The translations under genes were made by a program, and so were the position numbers. A model generated the notes under the pieces. It saw only the letters and a list, made by a program, of their open reading frames with translations. It did not search any database and was not told the DNA's origin. A stretch of DNA of 64,000 bases from Streptomyces violaceoruber (GTDB lineage Bacteria; Actinomycetota; Actinomycetes; Streptomycetales; Streptomycetaceae): the NCBI GenBank assembly GCA_000720805.1, contig JODI01000023.1:1-64000 (forward strand), given 5' to 3'. The stretch's first letter is position 1. Every line of letters begins with the position of its first letter. Below are positions 7,614 to 16,372 of the stretch, one piece after another.

Positions 7614-9883
7614 TGGGCGCTGAACCGGCGACCGTCCTGGTGACCACCGACCTGGCCGTCGGTGGCATGACCTGCGCGGCCTGTGTGACCCGCGTCGAGA
7701 AGAAGCTCGGCAAGCTGGACGGGGTCACGGCCACCGTCAATCTCGCCACCGGAACGGCCCGCGTGAGTCATCCGGCGGGCATCGGCCCCGACCAACTCGT
7801 CGCGACCGTCGAGAAGGCCGGCTACACGGCCGCCCTTCCCGAACCGCCCAGGAAACAGGAGTCCGCGGACGACAGCGGCGGTGAGTCCGAGAAGACCCGG
7901 CAGGAGCGGCACCGGTTGGTCGTCACCGCCCTGCTCGCACTCCCGGTGCTGGTGCTGTCGATGGCCCCCGGCCTGCAGTTCCGCAACTGGCAGTGGCTGT
8001 GCTTCGTGCTCGCCGCGCCCGTCGCGGTGTGGGGGGCGTGGCCCTTCCACGAACGTGCGGTACGCGGGCTGCGGCACTCCGCCGCCACCATGGACACCCT
8101 GGTCTCGCTGGGCGTGGTGGCCTCCTTCGCCTGGTCGGCGTACGCGCTCTTCCTCGGTGGCGCGGGCGATCCGTGGATGCGGATGCCGTTCACGCTCGTG
8201 CCGACCGCCTCGGACGGCGTCGCGCACGTCTATCTCGAAGCGGCCGTCGGCGTGCCGCTGTTCGTGCTTGCCGGGCGGTTCCTGGAAGCCCGCGCCCGGC
8301 ACGGTACGGGGGAGGCACTGCGGTCGCTGGCCCGGCTGGCGGCCAAGGAGGTGTCCGTCCGGGACGGCGGCGGCACCGAACGGCTCATCCCCATCGAGGA
8401 GTTGAGGTCCGGGCAGGTCTTCGTCGTACGGCCGGGGGAACGGGTCGCCACCGACGGGCAGGTGACGGAGGGCAGTTCGGCCGTGGACCTGTCCCTGGTC
8501 ACCGGGGAGAGCGAACCAGTCGAGGTCGGGCCGGGCTCCCCGGTGGTAGGCGGCGCCGTCAACGCCGGCGGGCTGCTGCTCGTACGGGCCACCGCTGTCG
8601 GTGCGGACACGCAACTCGCCCGCATCACCCGGCTGGTGACCGACGCGCAGGCCGGAAAAGCGCGGGCGCAGCGGCTGGCCGACACGGTGGCCGGGGTCTT
8701 CGTGCCGGTGGTGATGGCGCTGGCCGTCACCGCGCTCGGGTTCTGGCTGGGAGCCGGGGCCGATCCGCAGGCGGCGATCACCGCGTGCGTGGCCGTACTG
8801 GTCGTGGCCTGCCCGTGCGCGCTCGGCCTCGCGACCCCGACCGCGCTCATGGCCGCCACCGGCCGGGGCGCCCAACTCGGCGTCCTCGTCACCGGCCCCC
8901 AGGCACTGGAGGGGCTTCAGCACATCGACGCCGTCGTCCTGGACAAGACCGGCACGCTCACCTCCGGCCACATGACCGTCGCCGAGGTCACCGCCGTACC
9001 GGACGGGCTCGGCGGCGATGAGGTGCTGCGGCTGGCGGGGGCCGTGGAGCAGGGTTCGGAACATCCGCTCGGCCGGGCGATCACGGCGTACGCCCGGCGG
9101 GAAGCGGGCGGGGAACGGCTGCCGGACGTGGGCGACTTCGCCGCCTTGCCGGGGCGGGGAGTGCGCGGCCGGGTCGAGGGACGGCTCGTCGAAGTCCTCG
9201 CGCCGGACGACGAGTTGCCCTCGGCGCTCGCGGAGGCCCTGCAGCTCGCCGAAGCCGCGGCGCACACGCCGGTCCTGGTCCGCGTGGACGGGGCGGACGA
9301 GGCGCTGATCGAGGTCGGGGACGTCGTACGGCCCGGCGGCTACCGGGCCGTCGAGCGGCTGCGGCGCCTCGGGGTACGGCCTGTGCTCGCCACCGGCGAC
9401 CGTGAGACGCCCGCCCGCACCGTGGCGCAGGCGCTGGGCATCGAGGAAGTGCACGCCCGCTGCACTCCTGAAGGCAAGGCCGACCTCGTGCGGGAACTGA
9501 AGGAACAGGGCTATCGGGTCGCGGTGGTCGGCGACGGCGTGAACGACGCCGCCGCACTGGCCGGCGCCGACCTGGGCATCGCCATGGGCAGCGGTACGGA
9601 CGTGGCGATCGGGGCCGCCGATGTGACGTTGGTGCGTGGCGACATCGAGGCCCTCGCGGACGCCGTCCTGCTCGCTCGGCGCACGCTGGGCACGATCCGC
9701 GTCAACCTCGTGTGGGCCTTCGGCTACAACGCTGTCACCGTCCCGCTGGCCATGGTGGGCCTGCTGGACCCGATGCTCGCGGCGCTGGCGATGTCGGTCA
9801 GCTCGGTGCTGGTGGTGGCCAACAGCCTGCGGCTGCGCGCCTGGCAGCCGTCACGCCCGCCCGTTCGGAGCAACGCCCGGTGA
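7613..9883 (+). CDS. copA: Copper-translocating P1B-type ATPase
   Basis: A 756-residue heavy-metal ATPase. One N-terminal metal-binding domain has GMTCAAC (Cys21 and Cys24). Eight transmembrane helices follow in the P1B pattern, with the CPC motif (about residues 401-403, in CPCALGLATP) that selects monovalent copper, the actuator TGES (about 297-300), the phosphorylation site DKTGTLT (Asp about 444) and the hinge GDGVNDAAAL (about 640). The SEHPLG nucleotide-binding motif is also present. It exports Cu(I) from the cytoplasm. It overlaps the preceding small Met-rich gene (TGATG) and the following PCu(A)C-like gene (GTGA), so the three form a coupled operon. I saw no clear CsoR operator upstream. 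Confidence 0.96.
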   Translation: MGAEPATVLVTTDLAVGGMTCAACVTRVEKKLGKLDGVTATVNLATGTARVSHPAGIGPDQLVATVEKAGYTAALPEPPRKQESADDSGGESEKTRQERHRLVVTALLALPVLVLSMAPGLQFRNWQWLCFVLAAPVAVWGAWPFHERAVRGLRHSAATMDTLVSLGVVASFAWSAYALFLGGAGDPWMRMPFTLVPTASDGVAHVYLEAAVGVPLFVLAGRFLEARARHGTGEALRSLARLAAKEVSVRDGGGTERLIPIEELRSGQVFVVRPGERVATDGQVTEGSSAVDLSLVTGESEPVEVGPGSPVVGGAVNAGGLLLVRATAVGADTQLARITRLVTDAQAGKARAQRLADTVAGVFVPVVMALAVTALGFWLGAGADPQAAITACVAVLVVACPCALGLATPTALMAATGRGAQLGVLVTGPQALEGLQHIDAVVLDKTGTLTSGHMTVAEVTAVPDGLGGDEVLRLAGAVEQGSEHPLGRAITAYARREAGGERLPDVGDFAALPGRGVRGRVEGRLVEVLAPDDELPSALAEALQLAEAAAHTPVLVRVDGADEALIEVGDVVRPGGYRAVERLRRLGVRPVLATGDRETPARTVAQALGIEEVHARCTPEGKADLVRELKEQGYRVAVVGDGVNDAAALAGADLGIAMGSGTDVAIGAADVTLVRGDIEALADAVLLARRTLGTIRVNLVWAFGYNAVTVPLAMVGLLDPMLAALAMSVSSVLVVANSLRLRAWQPSRPPVRSNAR

Positions 9884-10404
9884 CACAACAGCGCCTCTGG
9901 CGGCCGTCCGGCCGTCGGCTCACCGACACCCTGCTCGCGGCGCTCGCGCCCGTCGCCGCGTGCGGCCTCGCCCTCGGCGGGCTGAGCACATGGACCGCCT
10001 ACGGCAACGCAGGCAGCCCGCCCCGAATCGAGGTCACCGCCGGCAAGGTGTTCCTGCCCTCGGGCGACACCCCTGACACAGCGGCCTTCTTCCGGATCAC
10101 CAACAGCGGAGGATCAGCCGACCGGCTGCTGAAGGTGACCTCCGCCGAGGCCGGCGAAGGAACGCCCACCCTCAGCCGTCACGTCATGACCAGCAGCAAC
10201 GCGGCCTCCGACCAGACGGTGGCCTCCGTCGCCGTACCGGCGGGTGACAGCCTCGCCATGGCCCCGGACGGGCTCGACGTCATAGTCCCGGCGAAGGCGG
10301 GCCGGCGGTCGGGCGATCTCGTCTCGTTCACGCTGTACTTCGAGCACAGCGGAGCGGTGAAGACCCTCGCAGTGGTGGTCCGGCCGGGGCAGAACGATGT
10401 TTGA
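9880..10404 (+). CDS. PCu(A)C-like copper chaperone, degenerate metal site
   Basis: A 174-residue membrane-anchored protein: a hydrophobic stretch (LLAALAPVAACGLALGGL, about residues 16-33) precedes a beta-rich domain of the PCu(A)C (formerly DUF461) family. Such proteins hand periplasmic or extracellular copper to oxidases through an HM-x10-M-x21-HxM set. Here the first part reads RHVMTSS and the Met of LAMAPDGL is kept, but the final HxM is missing (PDGLDVIV), so copper binding may be weak or altered. The GTG at 9880 overlaps the copA stop (GTGA) and has GGAG ten bases upstream. A similar protein lies at 12192-12722, and a fragment of this very gene recurs at 16238-16338. Confidence 0.8.
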   Translation: MTQQRLWRPSGRRLTDTLLAALAPVAACGLALGGLSTWTAYGNAGSPPRIEVTAGKVFLPSGDTPDTAAFFRITNSGGSADRLLKVTSAEAGEGTPTLSRHVMTSSNAASDQTVASVAVPAGDSLAMAPDGLDVIVPAKAGRRSGDLVSFTLYFEHSGAVKTLAVVVRPGQNDV

Positions 10405-10552
10405 TCCTCACTCATGAGGTCGGCCGGTTCGGCTGCCCAGTTCCGGCGGGGCGCTGTGTCCTGTATCACTCTCTTCGGGATGAGTTGCAGGCCCGGGTGC
10501 TGTGCGTACCCACCGGTGACGAGCGGAGCTCGGATGCGAGGATGAGGCCGTC

Positions 10553-11263
10553 ATGACTGCTGGGTGGGGTGCGCGCACGGTACGGACCGCGGTGTTCGCG
10601 GCCGTCTGTGTGCTGCTCGCCGCCCTCGGACACGTCATGATGTCGGGTTCCACGGTGCCGTGGTGGACGATGGCCACCGGGTTGGCCGCGACGGGCTGTG
10701 TCGGCTGGACTCTGGCGGGCCGTGAACGCGGCGTCCCGCTGGTGGTGTCCGTCGTGGTTGTCGCCCAGGGAGCGCTCCACTCGGCTTTCTCGTTGGTCCA
10801 GCCGGCGTCGTCGGGATCCGGCACGGGCTCCGTGGCGCGGGACCTGAGCGGCATGTCCATGGACGCGATGGACATGGGCTCCATGGGCTCCATGAGCGGC
10901 ATGTCCATGGGGCACGCGGCGCACGCCGAGCACCTCGGTCACCTGGCGCACGCCGAGCACCTGGGTCACATGGCACACGACACGAGCGGCACGTGGCCGC
11001 TGGGCATGCTCGCCGCCCACGCGCTGGCCGCGCTGCTGAGCGGTCTGTGGCTGGCCTACGGCGAGCAGGCCGCGTTCCGTCTGCTACGGGCCGTCGCCGG
11101 GTGGCTGGCCGCCCCGCTGCGGCTGCCCCTCGCCGCCCTGCCCGTCCCGCCGAGCCGGCCCAGTCTGCGGCCGACGCGCGAGCGTTCGGAGCGGGTGCCG
11201 CGGCTGGCCCTGACGCACACGATCATCTCTCGGGGGCCTCCGGCCGGGATCGCTGTCATCTGA
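10553..11263 (+). CDS. His/Met-rich integral membrane protein, probable copper binding
   Basis: A 236-residue protein with two or three N-terminal transmembrane helices, then a loop packed with Met and His (MSMDAMDMGSMGSMSGMSMG and a repeated HAEHLGH unit, about residues 98-143), then one more helix (LGMLAAHALAALLSGLWLAY). The loop looks like an extracytoplasmic copper trap. It follows the copA operon after 148 bp and is therefore probably part of the same copper response. The ATG at 10553 has a GAGG six bases upstream. The last 40 residues are basic and low in complexity. I do not recognise a named family beyond similar integral membrane proteins near Streptomyces copper genes. Confidence 0.75.
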   Translation: MTAGWGARTVRTAVFAAVCVLLAALGHVMMSGSTVPWWTMATGLAATGCVGWTLAGRERGVPLVVSVVVVAQGALHSAFSLVQPASSGSGTGSVARDLSGMSMDAMDMGSMGSMSGMSMGHAAHAEHLGHLAHAEHLGHMAHDTSGTWPLGMLAAHALAALLSGLWLAYGEQAAFRLLRAVAGWLAAPLRLPLAALPVPPSRPSLRPTRERSERVPRLALTHTIISRGPPAGIAVI

Positions 11264-11469
11264 GACAGCCGGTTTCCCGAGGCCGTTCCACAGGCGCCGT
11301 GTCTGTCGGTGCCGGGGCTTCGGGCACGGGGGCGTGCACGCCGTACGCCCCCCTCCCACTCCCGTCCCGGGACCTTCCGCGGTGGCGCGCTGCACGCCCG
11401 GCGTGCCGAGGCGCTTCGCGCGTGCCGCCCTGCCGGACCGGTCCCGGCTCCACCCGAGAAGGACATCAG

Positions 11470-12123
11470 GTGATCACTCCTGTCCTCCCTGCGTCGCGCG
11501 GGAAAAGCGTCGCGGACCATGCCGTCACGGATCGATCCCACGTGGCCTCGGCACCTGAAGACCCGGCCACCGCCTGGGCCCTCGCCGCCCGGGCCGGCGA
11601 CCCCGACGCCGTCGACCGTTTCGTGCGCGCCCTGCATTCCGACGTCGTCCGCTACGTCACGTACCTCTCCGCGGACCGGCAGATGGCCGACGACCTCGCA
11701 CAGGACACGTTCTTGCGGGCGCTCGGCAGCCTGCACCGTTTCGAGGGGCGCTCGTCGGCGCGCACCTGGCTGCTGTCCATCGCGCGCCGCACGGTCGTCG
11801 ACAGCCTGCGGTACGCCGCCACCCGGCCGCGCTCGGCCGGCGTGGACGACTGGACGGTCTGGGCCGAGCGGGCCCAGCCGGAGGGTCTGCCCGGCTTCGA
11901 CGAAGGCGTGGCCCTGCTCGACCTGCTGGACGCGCTGCCCGCCGAGCGCCGCGAGGCGTTCGTCCTCACCCAACTGACGGGTCTGCCCTACGAGGAGGCC
12001 GCCGAGGCCGGCGGCTGCCCCGTCGGGACGATCCGCTCCCGGGTGTCACGGGCCCGGGCGACCCTCGTCGAGCTTCTCGGCGAAGCCGAGGAGTCCGGGG
12101 GCCCGGCTGTCGTAGCCGCCTGA
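11470..12123 (+). CDS. ECF-type RNA polymerase sigma factor
   Basis: A 217-residue group IV sigma factor. Region 2 spans about residues 36-105 (DDLAQDTFLRALGSLHRFEG, then SARTWLLSIARRTVVD), and region 4 about 140-200 with the helix-turn-helix LPYEEAAEAGGCPVGTIRSR. There is no region 3 and no extra C-terminal domain. The GTG at 11470 follows GAAGGA with six bases spacing. No anti-sigma gene is adjacent, so how it is kept inactive is not visible. Its position between two copper-binding membrane proteins suggests it drives copper or oxidative stress genes, which is inference only. A strong hairpin terminator starts four bases after its stop. Confidence 0.9.
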   Translation: MITPVLPASRGKSVADHAVTDRSHVASAPEDPATAWALAARAGDPDAVDRFVRALHSDVVRYVTYLSADRQMADDLAQDTFLRALGSLHRFEGRSSARTWLLSIARRTVVDSLRYAATRPRSAGVDDWTVWAERAQPEGLPGFDEGVALLDLLDALPAERREAFVLTQLTGLPYEEAAEAGGCPVGTIRSRVSRARATLVELLGEAEESGGPAVVAA

Positions 12124-12126
12124 CGC

Positions 12127-12156
12127 AAGGGGTGCCGGTGTCCGCCGGCACCCCTT
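12127..12156. terminator. Bidirectional intrinsic hairpin between convergent genes
   Basis: A perfect 12-bp stem (AAGGGGTGCCGG / CCGGCACCCCTT) with loop TGTCCG, four bases after the sigma-factor stop and 35 bases beyond the stop of the convergent PCu(A)C-like gene. AA/TT at the stem base gives a short T end in either direction, and no longer T tract follows, as is usual in Streptomyces. Confidence 0.88.
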
Positions 12157-12191
12157 CCCGGAGCCGGTGTGGCCCTGGCCGCCACCGAGGC

Positions 12192-12722
12192 TCACCTCGC
12201 GGCCCCGGCCACCGTCGCCCGGACGACGACCTTCCCGCTCCGCCGGAACCACAGGAGGTAGGGCACCTTCTGTCCGGCTTTCAGTACAGGAGGATCCAGG
12301 ATCGCGACCTCGAGCGTGCCGGGTGTCATGCGCACCGTGCCGCCCGCCGGAACGTCCACGGCCCTCACCCGATCCGTGCGTTCGGTGCCCTTTCGGGTCA
12401 CCGTACGGCGGAGCATGCTGATGCCCAGGGCCGGTGAGTCCGCGTACAGCAGGGTGTCCTTCGACGGGCCGGTGTTGCGGATCTCGAAGTACGCGCTGGC
12501 GGATCCGGAGCCCGAGGGCGCTGCGACGATGCGCGCGTCGACGACCCTGATCGCGGGCGGCGGATCTCCCGCCGCGCCGGTCGCGGTGTAGGCCACCAGC
12601 AGGGCCAGCGCACCGAGGGACGCACCCAGTGGCGGCGCGACGGCCCACAGGACGTTGGTGAGGGGTGCGTTCCGCGTCCGACGCGGCACACGTCTCGCAC
12701 GCGGCAGGCTTCTCGGCTCCAT
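12192..12722 (-). CDS. PCu(A)C-like copper-binding protein, second copy
   Basis: A 176-residue protein with basic N-terminus, one anchor helix (LGASLGALALLVAYTATGA, about residues 32-50) and a beta-rich domain similar in plan to the 9880-10404 product: IRVVDARIVAAPSGSGSASAYFEIRNTG aligned in pattern with its VTAGKVF..AFFRITNSG, and a VPAGGTVRMTPGTLEV segment where the family has its Met. The His residues of the canonical HM..HxM set are absent. It is probably an extracytoplasmic protein of the copper response; the function is weakly supported. No clear Shine-Dalgarno precedes the ATG at 12722, and an in-frame GTG eleven codons later is possible. Confidence 0.7.
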   Translation of the reverse strand: MEPRSLPRARRVPRRTRNAPLTNVLWAVAPPLGASLGALALLVAYTATGAAGDPPPAIRVVDARIVAAPSGSGSASAYFEIRNTGPSKDTLLYADSPALGISMLRRTVTRKGTERTDRVRAVDVPAGGTVRMTPGTLEVAILDPPVLKAGQKVPYLLWFRRSGKVVVRATVAGAAR

Positions 12723-13256
12723 ACGTCAGTGGTCGGGGCGCTGCCCCGGCTGGTTCCCGGCTCATGTCGAGCCGGCCGGTTCCGTCCTGTGGTGGCGCCG
12801 AAGGACTCCTTCCTGGCCGCCGGGGTTCGCCACTTCGGCCGAGCTGACGGGCGGTCACGCATGGCTGGGCTCTGTTGCGGACGGTCTCCCGGGAGCGCTG
12901 GTGGGCTGTGCGGCGGGATTGGTGCTCAGCGCGTTGCCCCTGGGGGGAGCCGGCGGTTTCGCGACCGCGGCCGGCGCACCGCAGGCGCCGAGGGCGCCCT
13001 GTTCGGTGAGGCAGCTCCGGGCCAGTTGGTGCGTGGCGCAGGGGTGGGCGTCCAGCTTCCTCGCTGCGCGCCTCGTGCTCGAAGGAGTAGTCGAACGGGT
13101 GCGCTGACCGCCCCGGTCCGACGACAGCCCGATCCGGCAACGCCTGGAAAATAACCGGGACTTGTCAGGAACTCACGGCCACCGAACCCCGACTACTGCA
13201 ACAGAACCCTTCAGCCCATGAGCACACCCCGCACACCCCGCACACGAGGAGCCCGC
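12723..13256. other. Intergenic region, no convincing gene
   Basis: About 530 bp between divergent genes. A rightward frame through 12850-12960 reads as a hydrophobic run (LPGALVGCAAGLVLSALPLGG) that could be a membrane-protein scrap, but it has no start with a ribosome site and no recognisable family. I looked for an iron-repressor palindrome upstream of the binding-protein gene at 13257 and saw none. GAGGA at 13246-13250 is that gene's Shine-Dalgarno. Confidence 0.45.
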
Positions 13257-14297
13257 ATGTCGATGAACCGGCCGGTCGCCACCGGCCTGGCCGTAGCCCT
13301 CTGCCTGCTCACAGCGGCATGCGGCGACTCCTCGGACGACGACGAGGCGAGCGACGAGACGACCCAGGCCGCCGCCTCGAAGACCGGCCACCCGGTGACA
13401 GTGGAGAACTGCGGCCGGAGCGAGACCTTCAAGAAGGCCCCCGGCCGGGTGGTCGTCATGAACGGCGCCTCCGTCGCCGAGGTCTCCACCCTCCTCGCCC
13501 TCGGTCTCCAGGACAAGATCGTCGCCAACCAGCAGAGCTACGGCATGTCCGAGGTGGCCGGTCGGGCCAAGGCCATCAAGGCCCTGCCCACCGGGGACGT
13601 CAAGCTCAACGACGCGTACGACATCCCCCGCGAGGCGATGATCGGCCTGCGCCCCGATCTCGTCCTGTCCACGACGTCGTACGGCTTCGACGAGAAGAAC
13701 GGCTTCGCCACCCGTGAGCAGCTCAAGGAGGCCGGCGCCCACAGCTACGTCTCCCCCCAGGGCTGCGACCAGGACACCTCGAAGATGACCATCGCCGACA
13801 GCTACACGCTGCTGCGCGACATGGGCAGGCTCTTCAACAGGAGGGACGAGGCCGAGAAGCTGATCGCCGCCTCCGAGAAGCACATCGCGGCGGTCTCGGA
13901 CAAGGTCAAGGGCCAGAAGCAACCCAAGGTCATGGTGCTGTTCTCCAACATGACCATGGGCGGCAACGACTTCAGCTCGGTCGTCGCCAAGGGCATCTAC
14001 AACGACATCCTCGCCAGGTCCGGCGGCTCCAACGCCTTCGAGAACGCCTCGAAGACGTCGTTCGCCGACCTGAGCAAGGAGAAGGTGGCCGCCACCGACG
14101 TCGACGCGCTCGTCGTCATCGGCTACAACGACCCGAACCCGGCGGCCTACGCCGAGAAACTGCTGAAGGAGTTCCCCCAGTGGCCGGCCGCCAAGAACAA
14201 CAAGTACGTGGCCCTGTCCGACTCGATGTACCTCGGCCCCAGCAACGACCTGGCCGTGGAGAAGATCGCCAAGATGCTGCACCCGGGCGCCGTCTGA
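13257..14297 (+). CDS. ABC transporter substrate-binding lipoprotein, siderophore/cobalamin class
   Basis: A 346-residue lipoprotein: the signal peptide ends in LLTAAC with Cys22 as the lipidation site, followed by an acidic Ser/Asp linker and a type III periplasmic-binding fold (PF01497 class). Landmarks are RVVVMNGASVAEVSTLLALG, the SYGF..EKNGFATREQL segment and the final VEKIAKMLHPGAV. It captures a chelated metal or corrinoid and delivers it to the FecCD-type permease encoded next. The ATG at 13257 follows GAGGA; an upstream ATG at 13218 would add 13 residues before the signal peptide. The gene's last codons overlap the permease start. By eye about two-thirds of residues are shared with the orphan protein at 17939-18973. 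Confidence 0.92.
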   Translation: MSMNRPVATGLAVALCLLTAACGDSSDDDEASDETTQAAASKTGHPVTVENCGRSETFKKAPGRVVVMNGASVAEVSTLLALGLQDKIVANQQSYGMSEVAGRAKAIKALPTGDVKLNDAYDIPREAMIGLRPDLVLSTTSYGFDEKNGFATREQLKEAGAHSYVSPQGCDQDTSKMTIADSYTLLRDMGRLFNRRDEAEKLIAASEKHIAAVSDKVKGQKQPKVMVLFSNMTMGGNDFSSVVAKGIYNDILARSGGSNAFENASKTSFADLSKEKVAATDVDALVVIGYNDPNPAAYAEKLLKEFPQWPAAKNNKYVALSDSMYLGPSNDLAVEKIAKMLHPGAV

Positions 14298-15328
14298 GCG
14301 GACCCGGCCGGCTGCGGGTCGCCCTCGCCTTCACTCTGCTGCCCGTCGCGCTGGTCACCACCATGATCGTGGCGGTCAGCATCGGCGCGGTCAACGTCCC
14401 GCTCGGTGACGTGTGGACGATCGTCCTGCACCACGTCACCGGCGCGGGAGCGGCGCCGAGCGATCCCGCGCTCGACCAGATCGTCTGGAACTTCCGCACC
14501 CCCCGGGTGGTCCTGGCCGCCCTGGTCGGCGCTGCCCTGGCCGTGTCGGGCGGGGTACTGCAGACAGTGGTGTCCAACCCCCTCGCCGACCCCATCGTGC
14601 TCGGCTTCTCCTACGGCGCCACGCTCGGCGCGGTCCTGGTCATCACCCTGGGCGGTGGCGCCGCGCTCGCCGGTCTCGGGGTGTCGGCGGCGGCCTTCCT
14701 CGGCGCGGTGGTGGCGGGCGCGCTGGTCTTCGCCCTCGGACAGCGGCGGGGCCGGCTGGCGCCCACCCGGCTGGTACTGGCGGGGGTCGCGGTCGGCTAC
14801 GTCTTCCTGTCGGCGACCAGCTTCGTCCAGTTGCAGGCGACGCCGACCGAGCTGCGGACGGTGATGTTCTGGATGCTGGGCAGCGTGGCAGGGGCCCAGT
14901 GGGACCAGCTCCCCACCGTCACGGTGGTGGTGCTCGCCGGCACCGCGCTCCTGACCCTCTTCGGCCGGCGGCTCAACGTCCTGCTCGCCGGCGACGAGTC
15001 CGCCACCGCGCTCGGCGTCGACGTCAACCGGCTGCGCGCCGTGCTCCTGGTGCTCAGCGCGCTGCTGACCGGCACCGTCATCGCCGTCGCCGGCAGCATC
15101 GGCTTCGTCGGCCTGATGATCCCGCACCTGGTCCGCCTCACCACCGGTGCCGACCACCGCCGGCTGCTGCCCCTGACCGCTCTGCTGGGCTCCGTCTACC
15201 TGGTCCTCGTGGACCTGCTCTCCCGCATCCTCACCCGCCCCAACGAACTGCCGCTGGGCATCCTCACCGCCCTGATCGGCGCCCCCTTCTTCCTGTGGCT
15301 GCTGCGCCGCAACAAGGGCCTGGACTGA
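14294..15328 (+). CDS. FecCD-family ABC transporter permease
   Basis: A permease of about 344 residues with roughly ten transmembrane helices and the family signature GSIGFVGLMIPHLVRL near residue 270, the cytoplasmic loop that docks the ATPase. PLADPIVLGFSYGA near residue 95 matches the conserved NPLADP..LG segment. It forms the membrane channel of the importer made with its two neighbours. The start is uncertain: no ATG or GTG lies between the GTG at 14180, deep in the preceding gene, and the first helix. A CTG at 14294 that overlaps the preceding TGA (CTGA) is my choice because it gives the usual family length; it is a rare start. Confidence 0.85.
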   Translation: MSGPGRLRVALAFTLLPVALVTTMIVAVSIGAVNVPLGDVWTIVLHHVTGAGAAPSDPALDQIVWNFRTPRVVLAALVGAALAVSGGVLQTVVSNPLADPIVLGFSYGATLGAVLVITLGGGAALAGLGVSAAAFLGAVVAGALVFALGQRRGRLAPTRLVLAGVAVGYVFLSATSFVQLQATPTELRTVMFWMLGSVAGAQWDQLPTVTVVVLAGTALLTLFGRRLNVLLAGDESATALGVDVNRLRAVLLVLSALLTGTVIAVAGSIGFVGLMIPHLVRLTTGADHRRLLPLTALLGSVYLVLVDLLSRILTRPNELPLGILTALIGAPFFLWLLRRNKGLD

Positions 15329-15331
15329 ATC

Positions 15332-16159
15332 ATGAAACTCACCGTCGACCAGCTCCACATCACCCTGGACCGCCGGCCGATCCTCCACGGCGTGAGCCTC
15401 AAGGCCCGCAAGGGGGACATCGTCGGCCTCGTCGGCCCCAACGGCAGCGGCAAGTCGACCCTGCTGCGCGCCGTCTACCGCTCGCTGCGCCCGGCCGACG
15501 GCGTCGTCAGGGTCGGGGACGACGACGTGTGGGCGCTGTCCGCCCGCGCCGCCGCCCGCCGTACCGCCGCGGTCCTCCAGGACGCCACCGGCAACACCAC
15601 CGGCCTGACCGTCACCGAGATCGTCGCCCTGGGCCGCGCCCCCCACCACGGCCTGCTGGGACGCGACGGCACCGAGGACCACCGTGCCGTGGAAGAGGCC
15701 ATCGACCGCTGCGGCGTACGACCGTACGCACACCGCGACTACGCCTCCCTCTCCGGCGGGGAACGCCAACGTGTCCTGCTGGCCAGGGCGTTGACCCAGA
15801 GCCCGCAGCTCCTCGTGCTGGACGAGCTCACCAACCACCTCGACATCCGCGCCCGGTTCGAACTCCTCGACCTGATCCGCGCCACCGGCATCACCACGCT
15901 GGCGGTCCTGCACGACCTCGACCTGGCCGCCCGGCTCTGCGACCACCTGGTCGTCCTGCACGAGGGGACCGTGGTGGCCGCAGGGCCGGTGCTGGAAGTG
16001 CTGAACCCACAGATCCTCAGGGACGTCTTCGGCGTACGGGCGAGCACCGAGCGGCACGCCGACGGCGTCACCCGTATCACCTACCGGGCCCAGCCGCTCG
16101 CCCACGACCGGACAGCCGAGGCCGGAGACGAAACCACCGCGGAGACGGTCGCCCGCTGA
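15332..16159 (+). CDS. ABC transporter ATP-binding protein (FecE/FepC type)
   Basis: A 275-residue ATPase with Walker A GPNGSGKST (about residues 35-43), Q-loop VLQDATG, signature LSGGERQRVLLARAL (about 139) and Walker B LLVLDEL (about 159-165) followed by NHLD. It powers import by the preceding permease; the gene starts four bases after that gene's stop. The ATG at 15332 gives the family's usual N-terminus. A strong hairpin terminator follows at 16172, closing the three-gene importer operon. Confidence 0.94.
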   Translation: MKLTVDQLHITLDRRPILHGVSLKARKGDIVGLVGPNGSGKSTLLRAVYRSLRPADGVVRVGDDDVWALSARAAARRTAAVLQDATGNTTGLTVTEIVALGRAPHHGLLGRDGTEDHRAVEEAIDRCGVRPYAHRDYASLSGGERQRVLLARALTQSPQLLVLDELTNHLDIRARFELLDLIRATGITTLAVLHDLDLAARLCDHLVVLHEGTVVAAGPVLEVLNPQILRDVFGVRASTERHADGVTRITYRAQPLAHDRTAEAGDETTAETVAR

Positions 16160-16171
16160 CCTCCTGGTCGG

Positions 16172-16200
16172 GCCCGGGAGCCCGCCACGGGCTCCCGGGC
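16172..16200 (+). terminator. Intrinsic terminator of the ABC importer operon
   Basis: A perfect 12-bp GC stem (GCCCGGGAGCCC / GGGCTCCCGGGC) with a GCCAC loop, 13 bases after the ATPase stop and followed by CTCTTC. No T tract, as is common in this genus. Confidence 0.88.
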
Positions 16201-16237
16201 CTCTTCACACCCCCCTCGCGCTGTGGCCGGTCACCGG

Positions 16238-16338
16238 CCAGACGGTGGCCTCCGTCGCCGTACCGGCAGGTGACAGCATGCGCGACCCGGCGCGAACGAC
16301 CGCGACGCCCTGCCGTGCCCCGGACGGGCTCGACGTCA
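16238..16338 (+). pseudogene. Fragment of the PCu(A)C-like gene
   Basis: The 30 bases from 16238 (encoding QTVASVAVPA) are identical to 10212-10241 in the copper-operon gene, and the next dozen or so bases differ at one position. A second 22-base block at 16317-16338 (encoding APDGLDV) is identical to 10261-10282. In the fragment the blocks are separated by about 35 extra bases. It is therefore a recent duplicate of an internal piece of the 9880-10404 gene, now non-functional. Confidence 0.88.
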
Positions 16339-16372
16339 GAGTTGGATCCCGGTCCGGGTCAGCTCACTCGCC

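Noticed and set aside
12655..13107. Rightward frame with a hydrophobic run near 12880-12960
   Set aside because: No ribosome site, no family pattern, and it starts inside the antisense of the PCu(A)C-like gene. At most a membrane-protein scrap.
13140..13256. Iron-repressor (DmdR/IdeR) box or cobalamin riboswitch upstream of the ABC importer
   Set aside because: Looked for TTAGG..CCTAA symmetry and for the B12-box consensus; neither was found.
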